DNA from: Peribacillus glennii
GTDB taxonomy: Bacteria; Bacillota; Bacilli; Bacillales; DSM-1321
Length of the DNA: 64,000 nucleotides
NCBI RefSeq assembly: GCF_003429105.1
Contig: NZ_QVTD01000003.1
Span: forward strand, 992,001 to 1,056,000
Direction: 5' to 3'
Under the pieces are notes generated by a model. That model saw only the letters and a program-made list of their open reading frames with translations. It was not told the DNA's origin and did not search any database. Each line of letters begins with the position of its first letter. Position 1 is the stretch's first letter. The position numbers and the translations under genes are program-made. Of the stretch, positions 52,597 through 62,333 are shown in pieces.

Positions 52597-53364
52597 TTAT
52601 TTTGTCTTCGCATTTGAAATGAATTCGGCCAATACCTTCAATTCCTCGTCAGAACCTTTGAAAACGCCAGGAGGCATATTTCCCTTTCCTTCTTTAGCAA
52701 TTTTCGCAACTTCTTCAGGCGAGAGGCCGGTATCGAGTAATTTTGGTCCTGTGCCGCCTGAAAGTTCATTACCGTGACAGCCAGCACAGCTTGCCTTATA
52801 GTGCTTATAGCCGTCGCTTTCTTTATCAACGGAGCTTTCAGCAACGATTTGCCCTTGTTTTTTCGCCGCTTCCCAGTCATGTGTCGCAACGGACTCCCAT
52901 GTTAAGTAAAATATGGAGGCAACCGCCAAAAGCATGAAACCTGTTGCAAACGGGCGCTTAGAAGGACGTCGCTGCGGCCCGCGATCAATAAATGGGGCAA
53001 GCAGCAGCGCACCAAATGCAAGGCCTGGGATAACGAGAGCCCCAATGACATTGTATGGACCGGATGCATAAGTGTATTTCAGCAATTGATAGAGAAACAA
53101 GAAATACCAGTCAGGCAGCGGAATATAGGCAGTATCCGTCGGATCGGCAATTTTCTCCAAAGGAGACGGGTGAGCTACTGTTAAACATAAATAACCTATC
53201 AGGAAAACCGCTCCAACCATCCATTCCTTTAATAGAAAATTAGGCCAAAACGCTTCCGTTTTACCCGGATATTCCGAATAATCCTTCGGAATGTTCGGTT
53301 TACGATGTTCTGCCGCCGGAATACGAGAATCTCCGACGAACTTCATCCCTTTTCCACGATGCAT
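52597..53364 (-). CDS. qcrC: Menaquinol:cytochrome c reductase cytochrome b/c subunit QcrC
   Basis: The 255-residue protein fuses a subunit IV-like part of cytochrome b (three spans; PDWYFLFLYQLLKY near residue 95) to a C-terminal cytochrome c domain with CAGCHG near residue 192 and the Met ligand in KGNMPPGVF near residue 230. It belongs to the bcc complex that passes electrons from menaquinol to cytochrome c; the ba3 oxidase at 6.6-9 kb in this window could be its terminal partner. ATG 53364 follows GGAGGGGGATTGTTC. Confidence 0.96.
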   Translation of the reverse strand: MHRGKGMKFVGDSRIPAAEHRKPNIPKDYSEYPGKTEAFWPNFLLKEWMVGAVFLIGYLCLTVAHPSPLEKIADPTDTAYIPLPDWYFLFLYQLLKYTYASGPYNVIGALVIPGLAFGALLLAPFIDRGPQRRPSKRPFATGFMLLAVASIFYLTWESVATHDWEAAKKQGQIVAESSVDKESDGYKHYKASCAGCHGNELSGGTGPKLLDTGLSPEEVAKIAKEGKGNMPPGVFKGSDEELKVLAEFISNAKTK

Positions 53365-53428
53365 TGAACAATCCCCCTCCTTTATGAAAAGGTCAGTAAT
53401 ATTCTTAAATCTGGTTCGCTTTTACATA

Positions 53429-54103
53429 TTATAGCGGTCCTGAAATCCCCTGTTTGCGGATCATCAGGAAGTGTGCAGCCATCAAGCCCAGAAGTGCCCC
53501 AGGCAAGAAGAACACGTGTATCGCAAAGAAACGGGTAAGCGTTTGCGCCCCAACGATTGTCGGGTCCCCTGCGAGCAATGTTTTGATGGCAGTACCCATA
53601 AACGGAACGGATTGTGCAATTTGCAGGCCTACTTTAGTAGCAAATAGCGCTTTCATATCCCATGGCAGCAAATAACCTGTGAAACCAAGGCCTAGCATAA
53701 CAAAAAATATTAAAACTCCGACAACCCAGTTAAGCTCGCGTGGTTTTTTATAGGCTCCTTGGAAGAACACTCGTAAAGTATGTAAAAACATCATGACGAT
53801 AACAAGGCTAGCTCCCCAATGGTGCATTCCGCGGACAATCTGCCCGAATGCTACTTCATTTTGCAAATAGAATACAGATTCCCATGCATTTTTGATATCA
53901 GGCACATAATACATTGTCAGGAACATGCCTGAAAGGATTTGGATAACCGTAATGAAAAATGTAAGCCCGCCGAAGCAGTAAACAAACGCTGAAAAGTGAT
54001 GTGCCGGGTTTACATGTTCGGGAACTTCGTGGTCAGCAATATCCCGCCATAGCGGCGTAATGTCCAACCGGTCGTCTACCCAGTCATAAATCTTGTTTAG
54101 CAA
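53429..54103 (-). CDS. qcrB: Menaquinol:cytochrome c reductase cytochrome b subunit QcrB
   Basis: The 224-residue protein is the b6-type short cytochrome b with four spans. The four heme-ligand His lie in MHHWGASL, FLHTLRVF, FFAIHVFFL and MAAHFLM, and the Cys in FVYCFGGLTF is the one that covalently holds the extra heme in b6-type subunits. It lies four bases after qcrA. Intact. Confidence 0.96.
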   Translation of the reverse strand: MLNKIYDWVDDRLDITPLWRDIADHEVPEHVNPAHHFSAFVYCFGGLTFFITVIQILSGMFLTMYYVPDIKNAWESVFYLQNEVAFGQIVRGMHHWGASLVIVMMFLHTLRVFFQGAYKKPRELNWVVGVLIFFVMLGLGFTGYLLPWDMKALFATKVGLQIAQSVPFMGTAIKTLLAGDPTIVGAQTLTRFFAIHVFFLPGALLGLMAAHFLMIRKQGISGPL

Positions 54104-54106
54104 TTA

Positions 54107-54613
54107 TTACGCCCCCTTATGCGGTTTTATTGGACCCAAATGAAGAAATCCGTCTTTTTCCTTGAAATCATACATATCCAAAGGTGCAATCGGCGGTGTT
54201 CCTTCAACGTTCATACCGTCTTTTGTATATCTGCCATAGTGGCAAGGACAGAAAAACTGGTTTGGATTAGACTTGTCCGTATTCCAGTCAACAGTACAGC
54301 CTAAATGTTTACACACCGGCGATAATGCAACGATTTTGCCATTATCGTCTTTATAAACCCATGCGCTTCCTGTAACCTCGGACTTGTACCAGGCGTCAAC
54401 TTGCTCGAATGTGAAGTCGACACGCTTCGGTTCAGCTGTAATTTCAGATACCTTTTGTTTAGTAGCGATATAATCACTACCGGCACCCGCCTTCAATACA
54501 GGGTCTACGGCAAATCGTACCATCGGCATCAACATACCCGCCGCCATGAACCCGCCTACTCCAGTAAGTGTGTAACTAAGGAACTGACGTCTTGAAACAT
54601 TATGTTTGCTCAT
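54107..54613 (-). CDS. qcrA: Menaquinol:cytochrome c reductase Rieske iron-sulfur subunit QcrA
   Basis: The 168-residue protein has a Tat-like N-terminus (SRRQFLSYTLTGVGG) serving as a membrane anchor and a Rieske domain with CKHLGCTVDW near residue 98 and CPCHYGRYTKDG near residue 118, giving the two Cys/two His [2Fe-2S] ligands plus disulfide cysteines. ATG 54613 follows GGGGGGGAAAATGC. First gene of qcrABC. Confidence 0.96.
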   Translation of the reverse strand: MSKHNVSRRQFLSYTLTGVGGFMAAGMLMPMVRFAVDPVLKAGAGSDYIATKQKVSEITAEPKRVDFTFEQVDAWYKSEVTGSAWVYKDDNGKIVALSPVCKHLGCTVDWNTDKSNPNQFFCPCHYGRYTKDGMNVEGTPPIAPLDMYDFKEKDGFLHLGPIKPHKGA

Positions 54614-54692
54614 GCATTTTCCCCCCCTCTATCACTAAGCTTCGAGTCCAACGGACCAATTAATAGAAACACTATAAAACTAGGACATTACA

Positions 54693-54721
54693 ATGATATA
54701 TCAATAATTCATTAAGGTCAA
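54693..54721 (-). promoter_or_regulatory. qcrABC promoter
   Basis: On the minus strand TTGACC (54721-54716), a 17-base spacer and TATCAT (54698-54693) form a sigma-A-type promoter about 80 bases before qcrA. Confidence 0.7.
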
Positions 54722-54786
54722 TATTTCCATAAATCTAAAAGATGGCAAGAATGTGTCCAAAATTCTTAAAATTCGAAAAAGACGGA

Positions 54787-55242
54787 TTACGCCTCATTCC
54801 ATTTCCGGGTAAATAAATCAAAAACCTGCCGCGCCTGATCGACTATCATCGTCCTTGCCTGCCCTTCTTCCAAATGCTCCAGAGGAATAGACGGAATCCA
54901 GATCAATGTCCCCCCGAATTCCTGTTCATATGCTTTCCATTCACTGTCTGAAGTAATGAAAAAAATGTTTCTAAAGCTTTCTATTTCTTTTCTCCAAGCA
55001 TGGACAAGCTCCATTTTCTTCCCGATTTCTTCACCCGCCAGGTAAGACAGGGGAGGCATCAGCATAACTCGCCCTTTAAACTGGTTCTCTATGCTCGCGG
55101 TGAGCATGTCAATGAAAACATACATGGACGCTGATTGATTCCTGCCCTTCTGAAAGGAAACCGGTATGAGCGGGACAACCGCAGTATCAATATACTCCCT
55201 TGCTTCTTCGAAAGTTTCTAAATCCCCTGGTGTCCATTTCAA
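54787..55242 (-). CDS. ypiF: YpiF-family (DUF2487) protein
   Basis: The 151-residue protein matches the YpiF family: TAVVPLIPVSFQKGRNQSAS near residue 20, a central KGRVMLMPPLSYL and WEKEIESFRNIFFITSDSEW-like segment, and the LIWIPSIPLEHL strand. It seems soluble and alpha/beta. It lies just upstream of qcrABC on the same strand, as in B. subtilis. Function unknown. ATG 55242 follows AAGGAGGAATTTGA. Confidence 0.88.
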   Translation of the reverse strand: MKWTPGDLETFEEAREYIDTAVVPLIPVSFQKGRNQSASMYVFIDMLTASIENQFKGRVMLMPPLSYLAGEEIGKKMELVHAWRKEIESFRNIFFITSDSEWKAYEQEFGGTLIWIPSIPLEHLEEGQARTMIVDQARQVFDLFTRKWNEA

Positions 55243-55359
55243 TTCAAATTCCTCCTTATGTGTAGATCAAGATCAATATCTATATTACCATCAAAAATCT
55301 TTGAATAAAACGACGTCCGGACATGTATTTGTCCCGTGTACCGTTTTTGTCAGAAAAGT

Positions 55360-55616
55360 GGAAGCGACATGCATGATAGAGGGAACGTCGGCTAAAGTGC
55401 TGCCACATGCTGTGGCAAACGCTGACTTCAGCACATCCTCCTATTAACAAAGCTTTCCTTCTTGCGATGTATTGCTCTAGAAGCGTTGCTTGTACTGTGG
55501 AAGCCCGGAGTGGGGTCGCTTTATGACCTCAATGCCGACTAAAACCTTCAACATCCTCATGTCTTCGCCGGCACTAGTATAGTGTACGCCGTAGCTAGAC
55601 TCCATTCATGTTGAAA
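55360..55616 (+). repeat. Dispersed palindrome-containing repeat, long copy
   Basis: It shares ordered blocks with 8966-9070: GGAAGCG, AGAGG, GCCACATGCTGTGGC (hairpin GCCACA/TGTGGC), GTGTACG, AGCTAGAC and CATGTTGAAA. An extra GTGCTG/CAGCAC pair flanks the palindrome, and the centre contains, on the minus strand, GGCGAAGACA, the core of the two-box repeat. Not coding. Confidence 0.5.
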
Positions 55617-55689
55617 GTTTTATATTTTCCTATCCTGTTAGTTGATTTAAGCCACTTGGTTCACTTGGTCTGTGTTCTCTTTCTGCCAA

Positions 55690-55725
55690 AAATAAAAAAC
55701 CTTCCCTCATTAAGGGCAAGGCTTT
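55690..55725 (-). terminator. ypiB terminator
   Basis: On the minus strand CCTTGCCC pairs with GGGAAGG (one bulge), followed by TTTTTTATTTTT, 20 bases after the stop. Confidence 0.75.
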
Positions 55726-55746
55726 AACAGTGCGTTCTTTAATATT

Positions 55747-56292
55747 TTATTTTCCCATTCTGTTCAACTGCTCGGACAAAAACAGGAAAGCTTCTTGATC
55801 ATGGCGGTCCAAGGCATCGTCGATTTCTTGGAGGATTTTTTTCCTTCGGAATGAAAGAATCGTTTTTTCCAGGAATTGTTCGGCAAGGATTTTATCTTTT
55901 TCATTGCTTGTGCCTGATTTAGGCATAAACGGATTCTCCTCCAGCACTGCCGCGTATTGATAGGAAGAATAGGCGGATTTAAAGTTCAGTTGGATATAGA
56001 TTTCCTCGTCGCGATTCAGCCTGATATCGTGAAAGGATTTCTCGGCATCCGTCGTCATGATGTTGGACTTGTAAAACCTGAATGGGGCCTCCTCAACACA
56101 ATGCGTTGACATGACGAGCCCCCTTGGGCAATATTGGGCATTTTCCACAAAATGAACCTTTTGCATCAATTGATCATGGCTCATCAGGTAGTTCAAAATC
56201 CAGACGCACTCTCTTCTTTTCAGTTGGTAATGATTCAAAAACCAGCGAATAAAATCTTTCTTTTCGTGCACAGATACAGGGGCAGCCATCAT
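55747..56292 (-). CDS. ypiB: YpiB-family (UPF0302) protein
   Basis: The 181-residue protein matches Ypi[30 protein letters not shown] at the start (cited in part), [21 protein letters not shown] and a C-terminal [23 protein letters not shown]. It is mainly helical with a conserved Cys/His centre. It lies in the ypiA-ypiB-ypiF order. Function unknown; linked by conservation to the qcr genes. ATG 56292 follows AGAGGAGGGAACTC. Confidence 0.88.
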   Translation of the reverse strand: MMAAPVSVHEKKDFIRWFLNHYQLKRRECVWILNYLMSHDQLMQKVHFVENAQYCPRGLVMSTHCVEEAPFRFYKSNIMTTDAEKSFHDIRLNRDEEIYIQLNFKSAYSSYQYAAVLEENPFMPKSGTSNEKDKILAEQFLEKTILSFRRKKILQEIDDALDRHDQEAFLFLSEQLNRMGK

Positions 56293-56335
56293 GAGTTCCC
56301 TCCTCTGTAATAATATTGTCCCGGATTATGGCTTC

Positions 56336-57607
56336 CTAAATATCGTCCTGCCCATCGGCCAGTCGTTCCAAAATCAAAGCATACTCGTCATTGGATGGAT
56401 CGGCGCTTGCAAGCTTACTAAATATTTCTCTAGCGGTGTGCCTGTTTCCTTCTTCAATTAAAAAGAATCCATAGTCTTCAAGAAAATCCTGATTGTTCTT
56501 AAATGAATTATATGCTTTATGATAGTCATTTAATGCCTCATCATATTGCTCTAATTTTTGTCGACTTACAGCGGACAGCCAATCAAACTGCGGGTCGTCT
56601 TCACCATATTTCCTGACTTCTTCCATGCATTCCAGGGCATCCTCAAAACGTTCTTCCTGCATAAACAGCTTTATTAACGTTAAGGCAGCTTCCAAAAATC
56701 CTGGATCTATCGCAAGCGCTTCTCTGAACAATTTCTCGGCATCATCCGGCTCTCCTTTTTTCAGGGCAATCTTGCCGCCGTAAAAATACAGGTCCTTGTT
56801 AAATTCATCAACTACAATTCCCTCTTTTACTGCAGCCAGCGAACGGTCCAGGTCTTCCAAATGCTCATACGCCTTGGCCAGATATAAATATAACGAATAA
56901 TATTCCCTGTCAAGCCCTTTTAACTCTGTAAATTTCTCTATGGCTGTTTCATAGAATCCAGCTTGATAGGCTGTAAACCCGTATTCAAACAAAGTATTGA
57001 TTTCCAAGCGTTCATCCAGGGCCTTCTTAAAGTAAGGAATTGCCTCCTCGAATTTGCCCGAACCGCTCAAAGACTCAGCGATTCGCTGGTTTATATTTAC
57101 TCCGCCCACCTCCGTCCCTGATTCCAACACTTTTTGATAGCTTGCCACGGCGTCCTGTCCCCTGCCCTGCTGGTAGAAAAGTTCCCCAAGCGCGAAATCA
57201 ATCAGCGGTTCATCAGGAAGCAATTGTTTTGCCTGAATCAATTTCCGTTCGCTTACTTCATCCATTCCCTGCATCTGGTATAGGTCCGCCTCCAGAAGAA
57301 GCGCGCTCGGATACATATGATCCTCTGGACTGATTTGCTCAAGTAATGTAAAGGCCTCATCTTCTCGGTCGCCGTCAATAAAAATTTCCGCCAGCGACAA
57401 AATCAGCTCGCCTTCACCTGGAAATAACGTTAATAATTCCTCGTAAAGATCTTTTGCTTCTTCCATAAAACCAAGCTGTAACAATTCCTCTGCAAGCAAA
57501 TGCATGTCTTCAGGAGACCCGGACGCCTTAATGCGCCCTATTTGGATTTCAGCCCGGCCAATTTCACCGTTTTTCAAAAGTTGAACAGTTTCTTCTACTA
57601 TATTCAT
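56336..57607 (-). CDS. ypiA: YpiA, tetratricopeptide-repeat protein
   Basis: The 423-residue soluble protein is built of about eleven TPR repeats (for example LAEELLQLGFMEEAKDLYEEL, ALGELFYQQGRGQDAVASYQK and AKAYEHLEDLDRSLAAVKEG). It is acidic and has no signal peptide. TPR arrays bind partner proteins; the partner is unknown. Downstream genes ypiB and ypiF follow on the same strand. ATG 57607 follows GGAAAGACCA. Confidence 0.9.
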   Translation of the reverse strand: MNIVEETVQLLKNGEIGRAEIQIGRIKASGSPEDMHLLAEELLQLGFMEEAKDLYEELLTLFPGEGELILSLAEIFIDGDREDEAFTLLEQISPEDHMYPSALLLEADLYQMQGMDEVSERKLIQAKQLLPDEPLIDFALGELFYQQGRGQDAVASYQKVLESGTEVGGVNINQRIAESLSGSGKFEEAIPYFKKALDERLEINTLFEYGFTAYQAGFYETAIEKFTELKGLDREYYSLYLYLAKAYEHLEDLDRSLAAVKEGIVVDEFNKDLYFYGGKIALKKGEPDDAEKLFREALAIDPGFLEAALTLIKLFMQEERFEDALECMEEVRKYGEDDPQFDWLSAVSRQKLEQYDEALNDYHKAYNSFKNNQDFLEDYGFFLIEEGNRHTAREIFSKLASADPSNDEYALILERLADGQDDI

Positions 57608-57639
57608 TGGTCTTTCCTTTCCATAATAGAAATACTAAA

Positions 57640-58518
57640 TCAATCCGATACGAAAAAACCTGGAGTAGTTATGTTGAGTTCGTCGCCTTTAAGCTCCGAG
57701 AGATCAATTCCAGCTCCGGCCCTTATTACTTTGCCTTTCAACACAGTAACAACCAGTTTACCATAATCAAAAGAGGGAATTCCATTCTCAACGTTTAGCA
57801 AAGCATTTTCCAAAAACAAGTTATAGCTTACTTCTCCATTGGAGTGCAAATCTCCTCTTTGCGGATAGATGCCAATTTTTTTCAAGTCATTGAGGGTTAA
57901 TGGTTCCTCTTCATTTAGAGTGGCTGATATATGCGGGATATTATGTTTGGATAGAATCTGGCACCAGTGGTGCAGAAGCGGACCAGGATCCATTCCGGTA
58001 TCTATGGAAGGTATGAAGACAGGGTTGTAGGGAAAGGCTGCCTGCTTAATCCAGCTCCAGGCAATATTGTTAAATGATGAAGGATCCTTCATGTTGATAA
58101 AAACGGCAGGGATTTTTTCTTTTTTGCAAAAACTGATTACTTTTGGTGTGACGAGGTTTTGGGGGATGCTGAATGCGAACAGGTAATCCAGCGGGCACTG
58201 CTTGAGCCGTGAGCGGTATTCCTTAAGCTTGGAGGTCAGCTCATATTCGTATTTGACCGGTACCGTAACAATGATTGTGGACGCCCCTTTACCTATAAAC
58301 GTACATTTTAAATAGTTTTCATCAGGATATACCTGAAAGTTCATGGCAACCATTACATTTGCAGGGGCCATAATGAACTGGCCTGCCTTCATCCTCATGT
58401 GGCGAAGACGGGTGACAGGCAAATGGATGGAATAAATCCTGTTATCTTTTACTGCAATTGATGTATCAACAAGTTTTCCATGCTGATACAGTTTCGCATA
58501 CTCAATAATATAGGCCAT
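57640..58518 (-). CDS. Amidohydrolase-like protein lacking the metal-binding motif
   Basis: The 292-residue protein resembles the outline of amidohydrolases: an N-terminal strand pair IIEYAKLYQHGKLVDTSIAVKDNRIYSI, a barrel-like middle, and a C-terminal composite strand region YGKLVVTVLKGKVIRAGAGIDLSEL. The barrel-entry HxH motif is absent; the corresponding place reads APANVMVAMNFQ. A single HHW near residue 188 and HSNGE near residue 235 are the only other His clusters. I do not recognise a named family. It lies between aroA and ypiA, a position of conserved unknown genes. Family resemblance is a pattern judgement. Confidence 0.6.
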   Translation of the reverse strand: MAYIIEYAKLYQHGKLVDTSIAVKDNRIYSIHLPVTRLRHMRMKAGQFIMAPANVMVAMNFQVYPDENYLKCTFIGKGASTIIVTVPVKYEYELTSKLKEYRSRLKQCPLDYLFAFSIPQNLVTPKVISFCKKEKIPAVFINMKDPSSFNNIAWSWIKQAAFPYNPVFIPSIDTGMDPGPLLHHWCQILSKHNIPHISATLNEEEPLTLNDLKKIGIYPQRGDLHSNGEVSYNLFLENALLNVENGIPSFDYGKLVVTVLKGKVIRAGAGIDLSELKGDELNITTPGFFVSD

Positions 58519-58610
58519 ATACCCACCTCTTAACTTGTCCTTAAGAAAGGCTATGACAGAATCATCGATTTATGCTTGATCACCGTATATTTTTCAAGCC
58601 AGGCACACCA

Positions 58611-58636
58611 AAAAAACCGGGGAAGAGCCCCCGGTC
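58611..58636 (-). terminator. Terminator of the aromatic operon after aroA
   Basis: On the minus strand ACCGGGG-gctctt-CCCCGGT is followed by TTTTTTTGG, immediately after the aroA stop. Confidence 0.85.
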
Positions 58637-58637
58637 A

Positions 58638-59924
58638 TTAATCTATTAAAGTGGAAAGGTGTTCGAAAAATCCCGGATATGACACTTCTATTGCGGAAGG
58701 GTCGTGCAGATCCATCTCACCCTGTGCAACAAGACCGGCAATAGCCAGCATCATTCCTATTCGGTGATCCCCATGGCTGGAAACGGTTCGGCCCGTAAGT
58801 TTTGCCCCCCCATTAATGATCATGCCATCCTCAGTCGGCGTAATATCAGCTCCCAGGGAAGCCAGCTCATTGGCCACGGTATCAATCCGGTTTGTTTCCT
58901 TCACTTTCAGCTCTTGGGCATCTTTAATGACAGTCACACCTTGTGCCTGAGTTGCAAGCAGGGCGATAACCGGTATTTCATCAATAAGGCGCGGGATAAG
59001 ATCGCCGGAAATTTCGATCCCTTTTAAATTTGATGAGCGTACAATGATATTTCCGGAAGGCTCTCCTTTTTTCTTGAGAGTTTCAACCTCGATATCGGCA
59101 CCCATCTGCTTCATTACATCAATTATGCCTGTGCGGGTAGGATTCAATCCAACATTCGTCAGTTTCACTTCACTGTTTTTGGTAATCGCCGCAGCTACCA
59201 TGAAAAAAGCAGCTGACGAAATATCCCCTGGAACTTCAATATGGGTTGCCCTAAACATTTGGTTCCCCTTAACCGTTATCCGGTCTCCGTCCCTTTCAAT
59301 GCGGCCTCCGAATTCGGCAATCATTCTTTCTGTGTGGTCTCTTGTTTTTGTGGGCTCGATTACAACCGTTTCTCCTTCAGCCTGGAGTCCGGCAAGCAGG
59401 ATCGCTGATTTCACCTGGGCGCTTGCCATCGGGAGTTCATAGGAAATCCCACGCAGTTTTCCGCCCTTGATCGTCAGCGGCGTGAATTTCCCGTCATTTT
59501 CTCCATCGATGACCGCGCCTAACTCTCTTAAAGGTTTGACCACCCTCGTCATCGGGCGTTTGGCTATCGAACTGTCGCCGGCTAGCACAGCCTCAAACTC
59601 CCTCCCTGCCAGAATGCCAAGCATTAACCGGATCGTAGTGCCGGAGTTTCCGACATCCAGCATTTCAACAGGCCGCTCAAGCCCTTCAAAGCCCTTTCCA
59701 ACAACACGGACGGCCGAATCTTCTTCTTCAATCCTGACACCAAGCTTCCGGAAGCAGGAAATTGTGCTTAAACAATCTGCCCCAGGGAGAAAGTTGCCCA
59801 CTGTAGTTTCACCATGAGCGATGGCCCCGAACATAATCGACCTGTGGGAAATTGATTTATCTCCTGGCACTCCCAGCATACCTTTAAGCGATTTGACATT
59901 CGTTTGTAACCTTTGGCTTTTCAT
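58638..59924 (-). CDS. aroA: 3-phosphoshikimate 1-carboxyvinyltransferase (EPSP synthase)
   Basis: The 428-residue protein (called aroE in B. subtilis) has the two EPSP synthase signatures: [16 protein letters not shown] near residue 92 and [15 protein letters not shown] near residue 340, with the [13 protein letters not shown]-terminal motif. The GNSGT context and length indicate a class II (Gram-positive type) enzyme. It joins shikimate-3-phosphate and phosphoenolpyruvate. Last gene before the operon terminator. Confidence 0.96.
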   Translation of the reverse strand: MKSQRLQTNVKSLKGMLGVPGDKSISHRSIMFGAIAHGETTVGNFLPGADCLSTISCFRKLGVRIEEEDSAVRVVGKGFEGLERPVEMLDVGNSGTTIRLMLGILAGREFEAVLAGDSSIAKRPMTRVVKPLRELGAVIDGENDGKFTPLTIKGGKLRGISYELPMASAQVKSAILLAGLQAEGETVVIEPTKTRDHTERMIAEFGGRIERDGDRITVKGNQMFRATHIEVPGDISSAAFFMVAAAITKNSEVKLTNVGLNPTRTGIIDVMKQMGADIEVETLKKKGEPSGNIIVRSSNLKGIEISGDLIPRLIDEIPVIALLATQAQGVTVIKDAQELKVKETNRIDTVANELASLGADITPTEDGMIINGGAKLTGRTVSSHGDHRIGMMLAIAGLVAQGEMDLHDPSAIEVSYPGFFEHLSTLID

Positions 59925-59955
59925 ATGACCATCCTTCCCTCAGAGCTTACGGCGC

Positions 59956-61062
59956 TTACGCAATAAATGTCTCATAGTTTGTATAATGCTTTATGCATTC
60001 TTCCGCTTTTATCCTGTCATGGTCAGTCTGAAAGCTCACAACCAGTACTCCGTAAATCTCATCTTCACGTGTCTCCATAATTCTTATATTTGTTATCGAT
60101 ATGCCCTCATGGGCAAAATAACCGGTGATTTCCGAAATGATACCCGGGTAATCCGGTACATCAATATACAAATCATAAAAAGCTGGTATTGCCCCTTTGG
60201 CACGTACCGGAAGCTCATCTCGAAATTCTTTGGCACTCTTGAAAAATTTAAGGATAGATTCATAATCATCCACTTCAAGAAGCGATTTTACGCGTTCCAT
60301 TTCTTTAAGCCAATCGTCCATTAAATCCATAAGCACCGATTTGTTTTGCATCAGTATATCCCGCCACATTACCGGGCTGCTCGAGGCAATTCTGGTAATG
60401 TCCCTGAACCCACCGGCAGCTAGGCGGGAAACCAGGATGTTTTCCATGTTGTAATTTTTTGCCTGGCCGACGAGCCCCGCTGCAACAATATGAGGAAAGT
60501 GGCTGATCACACCTGTCAGCAAATCATGTTCGTCAGGTGTAACGATCAGGAAATTGGCTTTCGTTCCGTCGAGCCACTCCATCAATTCGCTTAGCTTTCC
60601 TTTATCTGTATTTGCTTCAGGAGTCAATAGATAGAACGCGTTCTCAAAAAGCCTTGCTTTTGCGGCACCCGGACCGCTTTTATGGGAACCCGCCATAGGA
60701 TGGCCCCCAATGAAGCAAATCCCCCTGTCTGTAAGGCATTTTGCTTCTTCGACCACTTTCTTTTTGGTACTGCCCACATCCGTAACAATAACCCCCGGCT
60801 TCAAGCACAAAGACGCAAGGGAAGCCATGATTCGCCTTGTCTCGGCTACCGGAACCGAAAGGATAATGAGGTCTGCCGCTCTTGCTGCCTCTTCAATGGT
60901 GAAAACCCCTTCGTCAACAACACCGAGCATTTTGGCAAGTCTGATATTTTTTTCACTAACATCATATCCGAATATAAATGCCTCACGATGTTGTTGCTTT
61001 ATTGCAAGACCTACAGACCCGCCAATCAGGCCGAGCCCGATTATTAATACGTTTCCCCTCAC
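59956..61062 (-). CDS. tyrA: Prephenate dehydrogenase with C-terminal ACT domain
   Basis: The 368-residue protein has an N-terminal NAD-binding GLGLIGGSVGLA, FIGGHPMAGSHKSGPGAA near residue 115, the active-site HDLLTGVISHFPHIVA near residue 180, and an ACT domain (about residues 295-368: YIDVPDYPGIISEITGYFAHEGISI). ACT domains give feedback control by tyrosine in Bacillus. GTG 61062 follows GGGGTGAGATCAG. It makes 4-hydroxyphenylpyruvate for tyrosine. Confidence 0.95.
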   Translation of the reverse strand: MRGNVLIIGLGLIGGSVGLAIKQQHREAFIFGYDVSEKNIRLAKMLGVVDEGVFTIEEAARAADLIILSVPVAETRRIMASLASLCLKPGVIVTDVGSTKKKVVEEAKCLTDRGICFIGGHPMAGSHKSGPGAAKARLFENAFYLLTPEANTDKGKLSELMEWLDGTKANFLIVTPDEHDLLTGVISHFPHIVAAGLVGQAKNYNMENILVSRLAAGGFRDITRIASSSPVMWRDILMQNKSVLMDLMDDWLKEMERVKSLLEVDDYESILKFFKSAKEFRDELPVRAKGAIPAFYDLYIDVPDYPGIISEITGYFAHEGISITNIRIMETREDEIYGVLVVSFQTDHDRIKAEECIKHYTNYETFIA

Positions 61063-61087
61063 CTGATCTCACCCCGATACAAACGGT

Positions 61088-62200
61088 TTATTGCATTTTT
61101 GCCCCTTCACGGTTTTTAGAAGCAAGGTATTCCTTCATGATGGCAATGATCCCATCATTTTGTTCCGGCGAACCGACTGTGACCCTTACTGAGGACGGAA
61201 AACCAAGCGCATTTCCGGACCGAACGATGAAACCTCTTTCTAGGAGGAATTGAAACACCTCGTCCCCATCGGTGCCAAAATCAATCAAAATGAAATTGCC
61301 CTGGGAAGGGTAGTATGATAAGTTCTCTTCTTCACAAAAACGGTAATATTGCTGAAGCCCTTTGCGGTTTTCCTGCTTGCATTTTGCAACAAACTCCTGA
61401 TCGCCTATGGCCGAAATCGCCGATAGCTGGCCCATTGTGTTCGTGTTGAACGGTTCGCGTGCCGGTTCGAGCATGCGGATGATTTCCTCATTTGCGATTC
61501 CATACCCAATCCTCAAAGACGCGAGACCATAAATCTTCGAAAAAGTCCTTAAAACAATAAGATTTTTATAGGATTCGATCAGCTTTACACTATCCGGATA
61601 ATCATCAGCCTCAACATATTCAAAGTATGCTTCATCAATGACAACAAGGACGTCTTCAGGCACCCGGTCCAGGAAATCAATTAGGTCAGCGGATGGAATA
61701 TAAACGCCTGTTGGGTTATTGGGAGTGCACAACCAGACTACCGAAGTATTTTCATCTATTTGGGCAAGCATGCCTGTTAAATCATGCGCCCCGTCGATAA
61801 GCTCCACTTCCCTGATCTCCGCACCCTCTATTACAGCATTGTGGCGGTATTGCGGAAAAGTCGGGGCAGCCAATACCGTATTTCTTGTTGGGTGAAGCAG
61901 ACTTCGGGAGATGATCTGAATGATCTCATCGGACCCATTTCCAAAAATTAGTTCCGTTTCCTTAACCCCAACGTGGTTTGCGACAGTTGTTCTCATTAAG
62001 GTTGCATACCCGTCCGGATATATGGCAAGCGAATCGCTGAAGTTTCTGACGCTTTCTTTAACGGCTTCAGACGAGCCATAAGGATTTTCATTGGAAGCAA
62101 GTTTCGTGATGCTCTCAAGGCCGTATTGCCTTTTTACTTCCTGAATTGATTTGCCGGGCTGATAAGGCTTCAGCTGTTGTACAGCACTTTTCCACTTCAT
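61088..62200 (-). CDS. hisC: Histidinol-phosphate / aromatic aminotransferase
   Basis: The 370-residue fold-type I aminotransferase has [14 protein letters not shown] near residue 37, [15 protein letters not shown] near residue 157, DEAYFEYVE near residue 190 and the PLP-lysine motif [17 protein letters not shown] near residue 222. In Bacillus this enzyme works in both histidine synthesis and transamination of phenylalanine/tyrosine precursors, which explains its place beside tyrA. ATG 62200, behind GAGGTGA, matches the B. subtilis N-terminus; a GTG nine bases upstream is in frame. Confidence 0.95.
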   Translation of the reverse strand: MKWKSAVQQLKPYQPGKSIQEVKRQYGLESITKLASNENPYGSSEAVKESVRNFSDSLAIYPDGYATLMRTTVANHVGVKETELIFGNGSDEIIQIISRSLLHPTRNTVLAAPTFPQYRHNAVIEGAEIREVELIDGAHDLTGMLAQIDENTSVVWLCTPNNPTGVYIPSADLIDFLDRVPEDVLVVIDEAYFEYVEADDYPDSVKLIESYKNLIVLRTFSKIYGLASLRIGYGIANEEIIRMLEPAREPFNTNTMGQLSAISAIGDQEFVAKCKQENRKGLQQYYRFCEEENLSYYPSQGNFILIDFGTDGDEVFQFLLERGFIVRSGNALGFPSSVRVTVGSPEQNDGIIAIMKEYLASKNREGAKMQ

Positions 62201-62333
62201 TTCATTCACCTCATTTTATAAATCAACGCTTTAAAGCAGCAAAGTATAAGGGTATTATACCATACTAATACGCAGCAGCCATGGTAGTTTCGATATTTTT
62301 TTGCCAATTGTTGAACTGTTGCTGCCTGCTTTT

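Larger units (their letters stand above)
55243..55746. other. 500-base region between ypiF and ypiB holding a repeat
   Basis: No gene is seen on either strand. Most of the region is the long copy of the palindromic repeat (55360-55616); the right end is the ypiB terminator. Confidence 0.5.
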
